Origin: Desulfopila sp. IMCC35008 | GTDB taxonomy: Bacteria > Desulfobacterota > Desulfobulbia > Desulfobulbales > Desulfocapsaceae | Assembly (NCBI RefSeq): GCF_010646885.2 | Contig: NZ_CP050700.1 | Coordinates: forward strand, 1,948,501 to 2,012,500 | DNA length: 64,000 nt | Direction: 5' to 3' | Shown: piece after piece, positions 6,263-15,693 of the stretch | Position numbering within the stretch: the first letter of the stretch is position 1 | Layout: each line of letters opens with the position of its first letter | Made by a program: the position numbers and the translations under genes | Notes under the pieces: model-generated | The model's database searches: none | What the model saw: the letters and a program-made list of their open reading frames with translations, nothing else | Told to the model about the DNA's origin: nothing

Positions 6263-9193
6263 TTAGAACATTTTCTTCATGTAAGAGTGGACGCAGGCCA
6301 TCAACCGCTCTTTATCGAGCTTGATATGGTACTCGTCGACTCCGACGGCCTTCCCGCGGGCCACGTCCTCTTCACCAGCAAGGGTGGTGAGTGCAATAAC
6401 CGGCAGGCCCGTAAATCGTGGGTCACCCTTGATCTTCTCGGTCAGTTCAAAACCATCCATATTGGGCATCTCGATATCGGTGATAACCATGGAAATTGAG
6501 TCTATATTATTTTCCAGCACCTCAAAAGCGATCTGTCCGTCTTCGCCTTCAAGCACTTCATATCCTGCTTCGACCAGGTAGCCTCTCACCTGGTTGCGGA
6601 AAAAGTTTGAATCTTCAGCGAGCAGGATCGTTGGGACGTTTTCAGCACCAACTTCATCAACATCGAAAGAATCCATTTCCTCGATCCATTCCGGAAACAG
6701 AGTCTGGACCAATTCGAAAATAGAAACCAGCATTGTAGTATGCGTATCGATAATGGCCGAGCCCATGATGCCGGTCTGTTTGAGGGTTACATCGTCAATT
6801 TCTACAGAGGTCTCGATAGCGTCGATCGGGCCAATGGCGAGCAGACCGACATTCCTGTTGGCAACGGTGAAAACGATGACGAGTAAGTTGTCCTGGTCAG
6901 CAATTGGCTGGACCATAGCCACATCATCAACCCTGATGAGTGACAGGCTGCCGCCACGATACTGCATGACACGTTTGCCGCCGAGTTCCTCAATATCTTC
7001 GATTTTGATCTTTTCAATTCGCTCGACCTGATTGAGTGGAACGGCAAACTGTTCCTCTTCACTGCTTCTGAAGATAAGCAGAGCCTGCTTATCGCGTTTA
7101 GCCATAATTGCATCTTCTGCAGAAATAGATAGCTCTGCTGCTCTGTCAGTTCCGTCGAGTGACGTGAGGTTGGCCATGCGCGCCAGATTGGCAACATCAA
7201 GGATCAAGGCGATACGCCCATCACCCATAATTGTTGCACCAGCATACCCTTTGCACTGTTGGAGATGTCTGCCGAGAGGTTTAATGACAATTTCTTCTGA
7301 ATCGAGCAACCTGTCAACGACCAGGCCATATTTCATCGATCCGGTAGAGACAACAACGATATTAAGTGCACTGGATGCAGCGTATCGTCTGTCCAGAACG
7401 GAACGATTGTGTAATTCCTTGTTGAGCGGAGCATTGGTAGTGTTATTGCTGCCCGATTCAAACATAGGGGATTCCTTGCCCCTTCGGTCACTCAGCTGCT
7501 CTCTGCGATCTTCCTTAAAACACTGTTCCTTTTCATTCCAGTAAGTCCTTTCAAGACCGATAACATCAGAAAGCCTGATAAGTGGCAGGAGATTACCGCG
7601 TAAACGCACCACTTCTGCATCGCCAACACGCTCAACACGTTCTTTCACCTGGCTGGCCGGGATTCGCAGCAATTCTTCAAGGTTTACCTGTGGAATTGCG
7701 TATCGTTCGCCGCCTGTCATAATTATCTGGCAAGGGATAATGGCAAGAGTGAGCGGAAGCTTGATGGAAATGGTAGTTCCCTGCCCAACATCCGAAATAA
7801 TATCAACATGGCCGCCTAGTTGATCCAGATTGGTTTTGACCACATCCATGCCAACGCCACGTCCCGATACATCCGTAACCTGCTTGGCCATGGAGAATCC
7901 GGGCAGGAAAATAAGATTTACTTTCTCCTTTTCGGACATGGCCATGGCTTGTTCAGCTGTAAGCAAGCCTTTGTTAACAGCGCTGTCAGCTAATGCATCA
8001 CCATCTATTCCTTTACCGTCATCGCTGATCTCAATAACGACCTGACCTGCTTCGTGGTAGGCTTTTAAGAGAACGATACCGCTTTCAGATTTGCCCTGTT
8101 TTTTCCTGTCAGCCGGCATTTCGATGCCGTGATCAATGGAGTTCCGGACAAGATGGGTCAGGGGATCGTTGATAGACTCTATAATGGTCTTGTCGAGTTC
8201 TACATCCTTTCCGACAATCGTCAGGTCAATTTTTTTATTGAGCTGTTTGGAGAGATCCCGGACAACACGCGGGAATTTGTTAAATACATTGCCGATTGGC
8301 TGCATCCTGGTAAGCATGATTGCTTCCTGCAGCTCGGAGGTGATCAGGTCGATGCGCTGTCCAACTGTCTCAGCATTCTTGAAATCATCACTGCCGATCG
8401 TCTGTAACAGCTGGTTTCGGCTGAGTACCAACTCTCCTGCAAGTGTCATCAATGAGTCGAGTAGGCTGACGTTGACCCTGATCGATGTTTCGCCTTTAAC
8501 CGGAGGCTTTTTGGCATCGGTACTTTGTGCTGTCGTTGTAGATTGTGTTACAGGATCAGGAGGATCTGGAATGGCCATTTCAACTTCGAGGTGGTCCGCG
8601 TCTGCTTCGTCACCATTTTCGAATTCTTCTTCATGGTGAATCTCACTTTCATCGATGGCTTCGGGTTCTACTTGTTCCTGCTGCTCTTCATGAAGTGGGA
8701 CTTTCTCTTCAGTAGTCTCAGGTTCAGCAACAGGTTCTGGTTCTGTGGCGGGCTCTTCAACTGGGACAGTTTCTTTGGCAGGTTGTGGGACTCCGCTTCC
8801 TCCAAAGGTGCCATCTGCAATAGCATTCAGGGGATCGACGTGCTGGGTGATGTCGAAATCGTTGCTGTTTTGTACATCCTCAATCATTGACTGAAGCTGG
8901 TCGGCTGCCAGGAGCAGAACATTGACAATTTCAGGGTTGGGGATAAGTTTTTTACTGCGAATCATGCCGAGAACATTCTCTGCAGCATGCGATAATTCCT
9001 GGATTGCTGTGAGACCCATGAAACCAGCACCACCCTTAATGGAGTGGGCTGCCCGGAAGACTTTATTGACAAGATTCTCATCAATGTTGGCGCCAGCCTC
9101 CTCGATGGAGAGCAGATCGTTTTCGATATCTGCCAAGTGTTCCAGTGATTCCTCTATAAATCCTTGTAATATTTCATCATCTTCAAATTGCAT
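6263..9193 (-). CDS. cheA: Hybrid chemotaxis histidine kinase CheA with fused receiver
   Basis: The 976-residue kinase starts with an HPt domain (1-120, phospho-His50 in AAHSIKGGAGFMG). A Pro/Glu-rich acidic linker (about 130-230) follows in place of a clear P2 domain. Next come the dimerisation helices (about 235-295), an ATPase domain with HLVRNSIDHGIE, ISDDGKGID and SGRGVGMDVV, and two CheW-like regulatory domains. The first is split by an insertion of about 65 charged residues. A C-terminal receiver (about 852-976, Asp906) closes the protein. Fused receivers usually act as phosphate sinks or relay steps. It is the first gene of the minus-strand che operon, with GGGAG in front of the ATG. 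The architecture resembles alternative chemosensory systems (twitching, biofilm) more than the plain flagellar CheA. Confidence 0.95.
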   Translation of the reverse strand: MQFEDDEILQGFIEESLEHLADIENDLLSIEEAGANIDENLVNKVFRAAHSIKGGAGFMGLTAIQELSHAAENVLGMIRSKKLIPNPEIVNVLLLAADQLQSMIEDVQNSNDFDITQHVDPLNAIADGTFGGSGVPQPAKETVPVEEPATEPEPVAEPETTEEKVPLHEEQQEQVEPEAIDESEIHHEEEFENGDEADADHLEVEMAIPDPPDPVTQSTTTAQSTDAKKPPVKGETSIRVNVSLLDSLMTLAGELVLSRNQLLQTIGSDDFKNAETVGQRIDLITSELQEAIMLTRMQPIGNVFNKFPRVVRDLSKQLNKKIDLTIVGKDVELDKTIIESINDPLTHLVRNSIDHGIEMPADRKKQGKSESGIVLLKAYHEAGQVVIEISDDGKGIDGDALADSAVNKGLLTAEQAMAMSEKEKVNLIFLPGFSMAKQVTDVSGRGVGMDVVKTNLDQLGGHVDIISDVGQGTTISIKLPLTLAIIPCQIIMTGGERYAIPQVNLEELLRIPASQVKERVERVGDAEVVRLRGNLLPLIRLSDVIGLERTYWNEKEQCFKEDRREQLSDRRGKESPMFESGSNNTTNAPLNKELHNRSVLDRRYAASSALNIVVVSTGSMKYGLVVDRLLDSEEIVIKPLGRHLQQCKGYAGATIMGDGRIALILDVANLARMANLTSLDGTDRAAELSISAEDAIMAKRDKQALLIFRSSEEEQFAVPLNQVERIEKIKIEDIEELGGKRVMQYRGGSLSLIRVDDVAMVQPIADQDNLLVIVFTVANRNVGLLAIGPIDAIETSVEIDDVTLKQTGIMGSAIIDTHTTMLVSIFELVQTLFPEWIEEMDSFDVDEVGAENVPTILLAEDSNFFRNQVRGYLVEAGYEVLEGEDGQIAFEVLENNIDSISMVITDIEMPNMDGFELTEKIKGDPRFTGLPVIALTTLAGEEDVARGKAVGVDEYHIKLDKERLMACVHSYMKKMF

Positions 9194-9346
9194 AGAAAAC
9201 TCCCTACAAGCGGTAATATTTTCGGTGGACTTATAACAGGTAATACATGGCTGAACAACAATGTATAGGAAATATTTTCATAAATGGAGCTACTCTGAAG
9301 TTGGTAGCAGGTAACAGTAAGAAATACTGAGGTATTTTTGAAAAGA

Positions 9347-9372
9347 TGTGCCCCCAAGGAAAAGAGGGCACA
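9347..9372 (-). terminator. Probable terminator of the SlyD-like gene
   Basis: A 7-bp GC-rich stem (TGTGCCC at 9347-9353 with 9366-9372) and a 12-nt loop lie just beyond the stop codon of the minus-strand prolyl isomerase gene. On that strand the stem is followed by TCTTTTC, a moderate T-rich tract. It separates this gene from the che operon promoter region (9194-9346). Confidence 0.6.
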
Positions 9373-9384
9373 AAGGGAAAGGAA

Positions 9385-9834
9385 TCAGTTCGTACCTTTA
9401 ACAATATCGGTGACGGTGATTTCGTAAGTAAGGTTATGGCCTGCAAGAGGATGATTGTAATCGATCAGCACGCCCTCATCGTTTATTTCTATAACCGTGG
9501 CTGGGACTTTGACTTCCTGTCCTTCCCGCTCGGTGTTGAGATAGACGATCATTCCCGGTTTTGGTTTGATGCGCTCAATGATTTCTTTATTGGTGATAGT
9601 TTGTAAAAGGGATTTTTGGCGCGGGCCGTATCCTTCTTCGTGGCTAACGGTGAGCTTTCTCTTATCCCCAATACCAAGTCCTACAATGCCGTTCTCAATT
9701 GTTGGGGGAAGGTCATGTTCCCCGATTTTTATGGTAAGAGGGTTTGAAGCGTCTCTCACCATGAATTCCTGGCCGTCATCAAGTGTGCCGACAAAAGTGA
9801 GTGTTACCGAATCGTTAATTTCTACTTTTTTCAT
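9385..9834 (-). CDS. SlyD-like FKBP-type peptidyl-prolyl isomerase
   Basis: The 149-residue protein has the SlyD arrangement: an FKBP strand (VTLTFVGTLDDGQEF), the PPI segment LPPTIENGIVGLGIGDKRKL, an inserted chaperone-type flap (about residues 65-125), and the returning FKBP strand DYNHPLAGHNLTYEITV. By family it speeds proline isomerisation and binds unfolded chains in the cytoplasm. It lacks the His/Cys-rich metal-binding tail of E. coli SlyD (196 residues), so nickel handling is not indicated. It is a single gene with its own probable terminator. Confidence 0.93.
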   Translation of the reverse strand: MKKVEINDSVTLTFVGTLDDGQEFMVRDASNPLTIKIGEHDLPPTIENGIVGLGIGDKRKLTVSHEEGYGPRQKSLLQTITNKEIIERIKPKPGMIVYLNTEREGQEVKVPATVIEINDEGVLIDYNHPLAGHNLTYEITVTDIVKGTN

Positions 9835-10129
9835 GACAGAATGCTCCTGAATCGAGGTGTTGTATATTATTAAACGTATCGTTTATAAAATTTGGCAAAC
9901 TATAAATACTACTCGTACAGGAAACAAGTAAGCAATAAAATTAAGAGGTGAGAAGAAAATATCGCATGTTTTCTTGACAAAAAAGAAATCCCTTCGTAAT
10001 GTCCGAGGTTTCTTTAAAGTCACTTATTATTCCTGCTTATTGTGTTCCGGATCAGGTTCGGGAAATCCGGTCCTTCAAACAGCCGGTTAGAAAGGCACTT
10101 CAATTTATTATTTATATTCCTGGGGAAGT
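9835..10129. other. Divergent intergenic region between the FKBP gene and hisI
   Basis: This 295-bp region contains the promoters of the minus-strand FKBP gene and of hisI. The only clear signal is the sigma-70-type promoter at 9974-10002. No tRNA-like fold or open reading frame was recognised. Confidence 0.5.
9974..10002 (+). promoter_or_regulatory. Sigma-70-type promoter for hisI-hisG
   Basis: A perfect -35 box TTGACA (9974-9979) is followed after exactly 17 bp by TAATGT (9997-10002), a 4-of-6 match to the -10 consensus. It points to hisI, leaving a leader of about 120 nt. No attenuator with a run of histidine codons was seen. Confidence 0.65.
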
Positions 10130-10510
10130 ATGATGTTGAATTTTGCAAAATCAGCCGATGGATTATTGCCTGCTATTGTGCAGGACTATAAGACCGGTGA
10201 TGTTTTGATGCTTGCATACATTAATGAACTGTCATGGCAGAAAACTGTGGAGACAGGTAAGGCGCATTATTGGAGTCGCTCCCGGCAGAGTCTGTGGTTG
10301 AAAGGTGAATCGTCGGGGCATGTGCAGATGATTCATGACATCCTGGTGGACTGCGATGCGGACACAGTAGTTTTCAAAGTTGAGCAGATTGGTGACGCTG
10401 CATGTCATACAGGTCACAGAACTTGTTTTTACAGGCGCCTGGTAGGAGATGAACTTGTTGTTGAGGGTAAAAAGATCTTTGACCCTGAGAAAGTTTACGG
10501 AAAAAATTAG
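10130..10510 (+). CDS. hisI: Phosphoribosyl-AMP cyclohydrolase
   Basis: The 126-residue protein is a stand-alone HisI, without the HisE pyrophosphohydrolase domain found fused in enterobacteria. Typical segments are [38 protein letters not shown], the metal-binding DCDAD, and the zinc-binding [11 protein letters not shown]. It opens the ring of phosphoribosyl-AMP in histidine synthesis. Two consecutive ATG codons (10130 and 10133) are equally possible starts. hisG follows after 46 bp, suggesting co-transcription. Confidence 0.96.
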   Translation: MMLNFAKSADGLLPAIVQDYKTGDVLMLAYINELSWQKTVETGKAHYWSRSRQSLWLKGESSGHVQMIHDILVDCDADTVVFKVEQIGDAACHTGHRTCFYRRLVGDELVVEGKKIFDPEKVYGKN

Positions 10511-10556
10511 TTCCCATCGGGAACCTGAATAGAAGCTCTGTTGGAGGAGTCGTACA

Positions 10557-11429
10557 ATGTCACAATTGAAACTTGGGTTGCCGAAAGGCAGTCTCGAAAA
10601 AGCAACCATAGAACTCTTTGAAAAAGCTGGCTGGGCAATTAAACCGGCTGCAAGAAATTATTTCCCTGAGATAGATGATTCTGAAGTCGACTGCTCCATC
10701 TGTCGTCCCCAGGAGATGTCCCGTTACGTCGAGAGCGGAATGCTCGATGCGGGTATCACAGGGAAAGACTGGACTATGGAAAACGAGTCCGAAGCCGTAC
10801 TGGTCGGAGATCTCGTTTATTCTAAGGTGAGCCGTAAACCCACCCGCTGGGTTATCGCTGTTGCCGGAAATTCAGAGATTAAGACGCTTGAGGATCTTGA
10901 AGGCAAGAAAGTTGCGACCGAGCTGGTCAATGTTACGAGGAAATTTTTCGAAGAACGAAAAATCAATGTGGATATTGAATTCAGCTGGGGAGCCACAGAG
11001 GCTAAAGTTGTTGCTGGTCTGGCCGATGCCGTCGTCGAGGTAACTGAGACTGAGTCTACCATCCGTGCCCACGGTCTGCGAATCATCCATGAATTGATGC
11101 AGTCCAATACCCAGTTCATCGCTAATAAGGAAGCCTGGGATGATCCGTGGAAGCGTGAGAAAATTGAAAATATTTTTATGCTGCTGCAGGGGGCTCTGAA
11201 AGCCGACCGTATCGTCGGTTTGAAGATGAACGTTGCCGAAGAGAAACTTGAGGCTATTGTGGGTCTTCTGCCAAGTCTCAATGCACCGACAGTGGCCAAT
11301 CTTTACAACACCAAGTGGTTTTCTGTTGAGACGGTTGTCTCCGAGGATATTGTGCGGGACCTTATTCCCAGCCTGACCAAGAAGGGCGCTGAAGGGATCA
11401 TTGAATATCCGCTTAATAAGGTTATCTGA
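10557..11429 (+). CDS. hisG: ATP phosphoribosyltransferase, long form
   Basis: The 290-residue enzyme catalyses the first step of histidine synthesis, joining ATP and PRPP. The start is supported by GGAGGAG at 10543-10549. Catalytic-domain segments [30 protein letters not shown] and the PRPP-loop region [19 protein letters not shown] are present. The length and the C-terminal 75 residues (about 215-290) match the regulatory ACT-like domain of the hexameric long form, so it should be feedback-inhibited by histidine and should not need HisZ. Confidence 0.96.
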   Translation: MSQLKLGLPKGSLEKATIELFEKAGWAIKPAARNYFPEIDDSEVDCSICRPQEMSRYVESGMLDAGITGKDWTMENESEAVLVGDLVYSKVSRKPTRWVIAVAGNSEIKTLEDLEGKKVATELVNVTRKFFEERKINVDIEFSWGATEAKVVAGLADAVVEVTETESTIRAHGLRIIHELMQSNTQFIANKEAWDDPWKREKIENIFMLLQGALKADRIVGLKMNVAEEKLEAIVGLLPSLNAPTVANLYNTKWFSVETVVSEDIVRDLIPSLTKKGAEGIIEYPLNKVI

Positions 11430-11477
11430 TCGGATTGATCTTGTTTACCAGAGATCACGGTCCTCATAAACTTTCTC

Positions 11478-11510
11478 AATGGCCTGCCAAGCAATGCTTG
11501 ACAGGCCATT
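11478..11510 (+). terminator. Terminator-like hairpin after hisG
   Basis: Fifteen-nucleotide arms (AATGGCCTGCCAAGC at 11478-11492 and its partner at 11496-11510) pair with a single mismatch around a 3-nt loop. The following sequence is only modestly T-rich, so termination may be partial. It lies between hisG and engB. Confidence 0.55.
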
Positions 11511-11562
11511 TATCGTTTTGCAATACTTAAAGAAAAAATCATCTTAACCTTCGGTAACAATC

Positions 11563-12147
11563 ATGCAATTTCATGACGTAAAATTTCTACTCAGTGTCCA
11601 CAGCCTCAAGCAGCTTCCTGATGAGGATCTTCCGGAGATTGCCTTCGCCGGGCGCTCCAATGTCGGGAAATCAAGCCTGATGAACAAGCTTATAGGTAGA
11701 AAGGGAATGGTGAAGGTGAGCGGCAGGCCGGGTAAGACCCAGGGACTGAATTACTTCCTCGTTGATGACAAGGTCCATTTGGTTGATTTGCCCGGTTATG
11801 GTTTTGCTAAAGTGTCAAAAGGTATGCAGGATTCATGGCAAGGGCTGATTACTGCATATCTTGAAAACAGGACCACTTTAAAATGTGTTGTTGTTATCCT
11901 CGATATTCGTCATGGACCGAAAAACCAGGACACGCAGCTTCTCACCTGGCTCAGACAACAGGGAATTCCATATCTGCCTGTCTATACCAAGGTAGATAAG
12001 CTCTCTGGAAATGAGAGGGCAAAGAACGCGAGACTTCTTGATGCAGGTCATACTATTTCAAAAGAGCAACGTATCCTCTTTTCTGCTAAAAGTGGGCTTG
12101 GAAGAGATGAATTGGTGCAAGCACTGGACAGATTTATAGAGGGATAG
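11563..12147 (+). CDS. engB: Ribosome-biogenesis GTP-binding protein EngB/YsxC
   Basis: The 194-residue protein is a small TrmE-Era-EngA-EngB GTPase. The P-loop is GRSNVGKS (residues 30-37), the switch region GRPGKTQGLNYF, the G3 motif DLPGYG, and the G4 motif TKVDK. The family assists maturation of the large ribosomal subunit and is usually essential. Its length is typical. It is the last clearly housekeeping gene before the phosphorylase-like gene, 41 bp further on. Confidence 0.96.
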   Translation: MQFHDVKFLLSVHSLKQLPDEDLPEIAFAGRSNVGKSSLMNKLIGRKGMVKVSGRPGKTQGLNYFLVDDKVHLVDLPGYGFAKVSKGMQDSWQGLITAYLENRTTLKCVVVILDIRHGPKNQDTQLLTWLRQQGIPYLPVYTKVDKLSGNERAKNARLLDAGHTISKEQRILFSAKSGLGRDELVQALDRFIEG

Positions 12148-12188
12148 AAATCTCCTTCCTGAAAGAACAATTCATATTCGGAGTCATC

Positions 12189-13904
12189 ATGCAGGAGCTG
12201 TCAAAATCCCAGAAATCCAGGGTTGCCATCCGCACCTTCAAGACCATTGCCGATGCCCTCATCCTTCAGGGGATGTATAAGCCATCCGGCACCGCGGGCG
12301 AGAACCTGAGTGAGGCCTTAAAAAACCTCAGTCCGGAAATATACGGTTCAATGGCTGATCCACGTATTGTGGAACTTAAGGGCTTGGAATATGTGATAGA
12401 CCGGATGCCGCGAGGCATAGAAAAATGTCGTAGGCTTATCCTTACAGCCCAGGAGGATTTTCACGGAACTTCGTTTGAGGAGATTGTACCACTGAAAAGG
12501 AGGCGTGTTTCCTATGCTGTTTCTGATCAGGAAATGTGTTTTGTTATCACCAGGGGGCTGAGTGAAATATATGACATTCTCACTCACATTACGTTTCTCA
12601 ACCAGGAGGCCTTTAAAGTTCATAACCAGATTTGCACCAAGGGCGTTCGAACAACACCGGAATACAAAGAGTTAGAGCGTATTGTCCTCTCGGATGTCAG
12701 TCTTGTCGGCGGGGAGTTGGACCAGGCATTATGGAATCTTTCCATCATACTCGGCAGGACGTATCGGGAGACCAAGGAAACCTATGAGTATCTCCAGAGA
12801 AGCCATGTGACAGAAGCGGCAAACTCTGGATTATTTGAAATTGTCTATAATCTCGGAAAAAGGGTAATTGAAGAGCTGGAGAGCGGGAAGGAAGAATTAA
12901 CAATCTACTTCACTCCATCACTACGGGAACTTATCGGGCAACACACCTATGCCACGGTGTGGGCACGCAGTCTCAAGGAAAGGATTGTAGAGTTGGGGCT
13001 GGACAAACGACCCATACATGTAATCAGCGCCAATATGCATTCTGTTATGAATACCTTATATGGTGCTGGCGCCCTGCAAAAGTCAAAAGTTGACGTGCCA
13101 CATGATTTTTATGAGATGGTCCGTTTGATCCGTGACAGAGGGAACGGCATTCTGGATTATGCCGGAGAATACGGGGTAGCATATTTCAAGGATATCAGTG
13201 GGTGTAGTATAGATGCCCATATTATTGACACAGAAAAGATTGATAACGGAACGGTACATCCTGGTGTGCGGGTAAACACCCATTTACTCAAGGAACAGCA
13301 GCCGGTACTGCTGGTAATTGACTATGCTTTTGGTACCCAGGCTTTTGAAGTAATGGACGAGTTGCTCTGCCCTTGCCATCTGCCGGAGAGGCTAATTCAA
13401 CTGGATATCAAATCTATATCGATTATGGGTAAAGCGGGCATACTTCCCGGTAAGATGGGTGATATTATGCTGGCAACAGCCCATGTGATGGAAGGGACAC
13501 CACATAATTATATCGTCAACAATGATCTTGAGGTGGACGATTTTGATACGGATCTGGCAGTTTACAGCGGGCCGATGGTGACAGTGCTCGGTACTTCGTT
13601 ACAAAATCGAGATGTTCTGGAAAAGTTTCATACCTCCAGCTGGAAGGCGATAGGTTTGGAGATGGAGGGTGGCCATTACCAGAGAGCTATAAATGCCGCC
13701 ATCATCCAGGGGCATATCACTGCCGATCTTAAAACCAGGTATGCATACTATGCTTCAGATAACCCTCTTCATAGCGGCCAGACCCTTGCCTCCGGTCCCA
13801 TGGGGGAAGAGGGGATTGTACCCACCTATCTGATAACCAAAGTTATCCTTGAGAAAATCTTAAACTACAGCGACGAAGGGACTGATGAGAAAACATCTGG
13901 TTAA
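12189..13904 (+). CDS. Large phosphorylase-like protein of unknown function (possibly the DUF6909 family)
   Basis: The 571-residue protein has two apparent parts. The N-terminal half (about 1-250) is mostly helical with no motif I can place. The C-terminal half (about 260-565) has features of the nucleoside phosphorylase superfamily, notably GLEMEGGHYQRAI near residue 490, which resembles the EMEaa substrate-binding motif, and the Gly-rich segment GKAGILPGKMGDIM near 415-428. I recall a family called DUF6909 with this layout but could not check it. It is not an AMP nucleosidase by direct motif match. No signal peptide or membrane segment is present. Its last 20 nt overlap the start of the sensor kinase gene, implying translational coupling. 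Confidence 0.7.
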   Translation: MQELSKSQKSRVAIRTFKTIADALILQGMYKPSGTAGENLSEALKNLSPEIYGSMADPRIVELKGLEYVIDRMPRGIEKCRRLILTAQEDFHGTSFEEIVPLKRRRVSYAVSDQEMCFVITRGLSEIYDILTHITFLNQEAFKVHNQICTKGVRTTPEYKELERIVLSDVSLVGGELDQALWNLSIILGRTYRETKETYEYLQRSHVTEAANSGLFEIVYNLGKRVIEELESGKEELTIYFTPSLRELIGQHTYATVWARSLKERIVELGLDKRPIHVISANMHSVMNTLYGAGALQKSKVDVPHDFYEMVRLIRDRGNGILDYAGEYGVAYFKDISGCSIDAHIIDTEKIDNGTVHPGVRVNTHLLKEQQPVLLVIDYAFGTQAFEVMDELLCPCHLPERLIQLDIKSISIMGKAGILPGKMGDIMLATAHVMEGTPHNYIVNNDLEVDDFDTDLAVYSGPMVTVLGTSLQNRDVLEKFHTSSWKAIGLEMEGGHYQRAINAAIIQGHITADLKTRYAYYASDNPLHSGQTLASGPMGEEGIVPTYLITKVILEKILNYSDEGTDEKTSG

Positions 13905-15681
13905 TGTCAGTCCCTGGATACTGGCCGCGGCTTGTACGCTCCTGGCCGTTATTATCGGGTCGTTTGCCATCAACAACTACAATCGTGAAAAACGATTGAT
14001 GGAAGCGGCGTTGCTGCAGAAAGGCGAATCGGTCCTACGATTCATCGATTCTGGCATGAAGGTGTCGTTTCGTGGTTATATGATGGGTATCGATGCCAGG
14101 CAGTACCGTTTTGCTGAACATATCCAGGATGTTATCAGCCAGGCACTGGAAGACGAGGATGTTCATTTTATCGAGTTGATTGATGGTCAAGGTGTCGTGC
14201 GGGCAGCAGGCGGTTCCCGAAATTTGGGTGAAAAGATAGGGGCTGATTATCTTTCATTTATCCAGGCTGGCCAACCGGGGAAACCCCATGCCCGCATGTA
14301 CTACGACAGTAATGGTGAGAGAGTCGGTTATCAGGTGTCTATGACGTATGAGCCACGCCCTTTCAGAAATAATATTCACCATGGTATGCGTGGCAGGGGA
14401 ATGGGGAACTCCCAGTTCAGGGACCGTATCGATGAGAACAAACTGCAGGAAGAACTAGATCGGTGGCGTGGTAAGCAGTTCTCATTAGTTGTTGAACTTG
14501 ATTTGGAGAAATATGATAAAGCTGTTCAACGCCAGGTCGTACAAATTGCCATACTCTCTGTGGTGTTGCTTCTGGTTGGAGTCGGTGGCTGGTTGTCGCT
14601 GTTGACTTTACAGGGGTTGAGAGGTTCCCAGAGCAGCTTGCAGCAGATGCGGGAATTTAATGATTTGTTGATTGAGACATTACCTGTTGGTTTGATCGCA
14701 ACCGATGCCAACGGGGATATCAAGATGATGAATGAAGCAGGGGGCGTGATTCTAAATGTCGACCCATCATCGCTCCTGTTAAAACAGCCTGCCGATTCGT
14801 TGCCGGAAGGAATCGGCTCCTTGTTTGGCCGTACAAGGTCTGGTGGAGACGTAGAAACATTTGAAAAAACAATCAATATTGGCGACAAGAAAAAACAGAC
14901 ATTGTTGCTGACGCTGCTGGATGTGGCCGGCAGGGAGGAAGGGCCGGTTGGAGAGTTGCTGCTCCTTCAGGATGTAAGTGAAATAAGGGGACTCGAAACG
15001 CAACTAAGGAGGAGCGAAAGACTCGCAGCACTTGGTAAGATGGCGGCAGGCGTCGCCCACGAATTGCGAAATCCGTTGAGTTCGATCAAGGGTCTGGCAG
15101 TTGTCCTGAAAGGACGGCTCACCGGTGATGATGAAGGGCGAAAAGGTGCAGATGTCCTGGTTCAGGAAACAGAGCGGTTGAACCGGTCCATCGGTGAACT
15201 GCTCGCTTACGCACGGCCCGAATCGCTGGAACAACAGAAAGTGCGTCTTTCTGCCATCGTAGCTGAGACTGTTGAATTGGTCCGACTGGATGCAGATCAG
15301 CAGGGCGTCGGTCTGGAAATTCTATCTGCCGAAGCCGAGGATGTGGTTTTTGCGGATGCGGATAAATTAAAGCAGGTATTTTTGAATATCCTGTTGAACA
15401 GTTTGCAGGCTGTCTCTGCCGAGGGGCAAATATGTGTTAACGTGGGTCGGGATGGTTCTGACGTGGTCTGCAAAATTGAAGATAATGGTACAGGAATAGA
15501 TGAAGAAAACCTGACAAGGGTTTTCGATCCGTATTTCACTACCAAAAACGATGGGACTGGTCTGGGGCTTGCTATTTCTTCAAAAATTATTGAGGAGCAT
15601 GGAGGTTCTGTGTCTATGGAGAGCAAGCCTGGGTGTGGTGCAACAGTGACCGTACGTTTGCCCGGCTATAGCCCGGCGTAA
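13885..15681 (+). CDS. Membrane sensor histidine kinase, NtrB/ZraS type
   Basis: The 598-residue kinase has a first membrane helix at about 11-30, a periplasmic sensor domain (about 31-218) containing a His/Met/Arg/Gly-rich stretch (HHGMRGRGMGN), and a second helix at about 219-243. A PAS-like domain (about 258-370) precedes HisKA, with phospho-His392 in VAHELRNPLSSIKG, and an ATPase domain with NILLNSLQAVS, DNGTGID, FDPYFTTK and GTGLGLAIS. Such kinases usually pair with sigma-54 activators. No response regulator gene is adjacent. The start overlaps the end of the upstream gene by 20 nt. The ligand is unknown; a metal or redox signal is only a guess from the His/Met-rich loop. Confidence 0.93.
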   Translation: MRKHLVNVSPWILAAACTLLAVIIGSFAINNYNREKRLMEAALLQKGESVLRFIDSGMKVSFRGYMMGIDARQYRFAEHIQDVISQALEDEDVHFIELIDGQGVVRAAGGSRNLGEKIGADYLSFIQAGQPGKPHARMYYDSNGERVGYQVSMTYEPRPFRNNIHHGMRGRGMGNSQFRDRIDENKLQEELDRWRGKQFSLVVELDLEKYDKAVQRQVVQIAILSVVLLLVGVGGWLSLLTLQGLRGSQSSLQQMREFNDLLIETLPVGLIATDANGDIKMMNEAGGVILNVDPSSLLLKQPADSLPEGIGSLFGRTRSGGDVETFEKTINIGDKKKQTLLLTLLDVAGREEGPVGELLLLQDVSEIRGLETQLRRSERLAALGKMAAGVAHELRNPLSSIKGLAVVLKGRLTGDDEGRKGADVLVQETERLNRSIGELLAYARPESLEQQKVRLSAIVAETVELVRLDADQQGVGLEILSAEAEDVVFADADKLKQVFLNILLNSLQAVSAEGQICVNVGRDGSDVVCKIEDNGTGIDEENLTRVFDPYFTTKNDGTGLGLAISSKIIEEHGGSVSMESKPGCGATVTVRLPGYSPA

Positions 15682-15693
15682 AGTTTTTACAAT

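Noticed and set aside
9835-10129. A possible tRNA near the GGTTCGGGAAATCC stretch
   Set aside because: No acceptor stem or anticodon arm can be drawn around it.
10510-10524. Short hairpin between hisI and hisG
   Set aside because: The 6-bp stem with a 3-nt loop has no T tract and is not convincing as a terminator or regulator.
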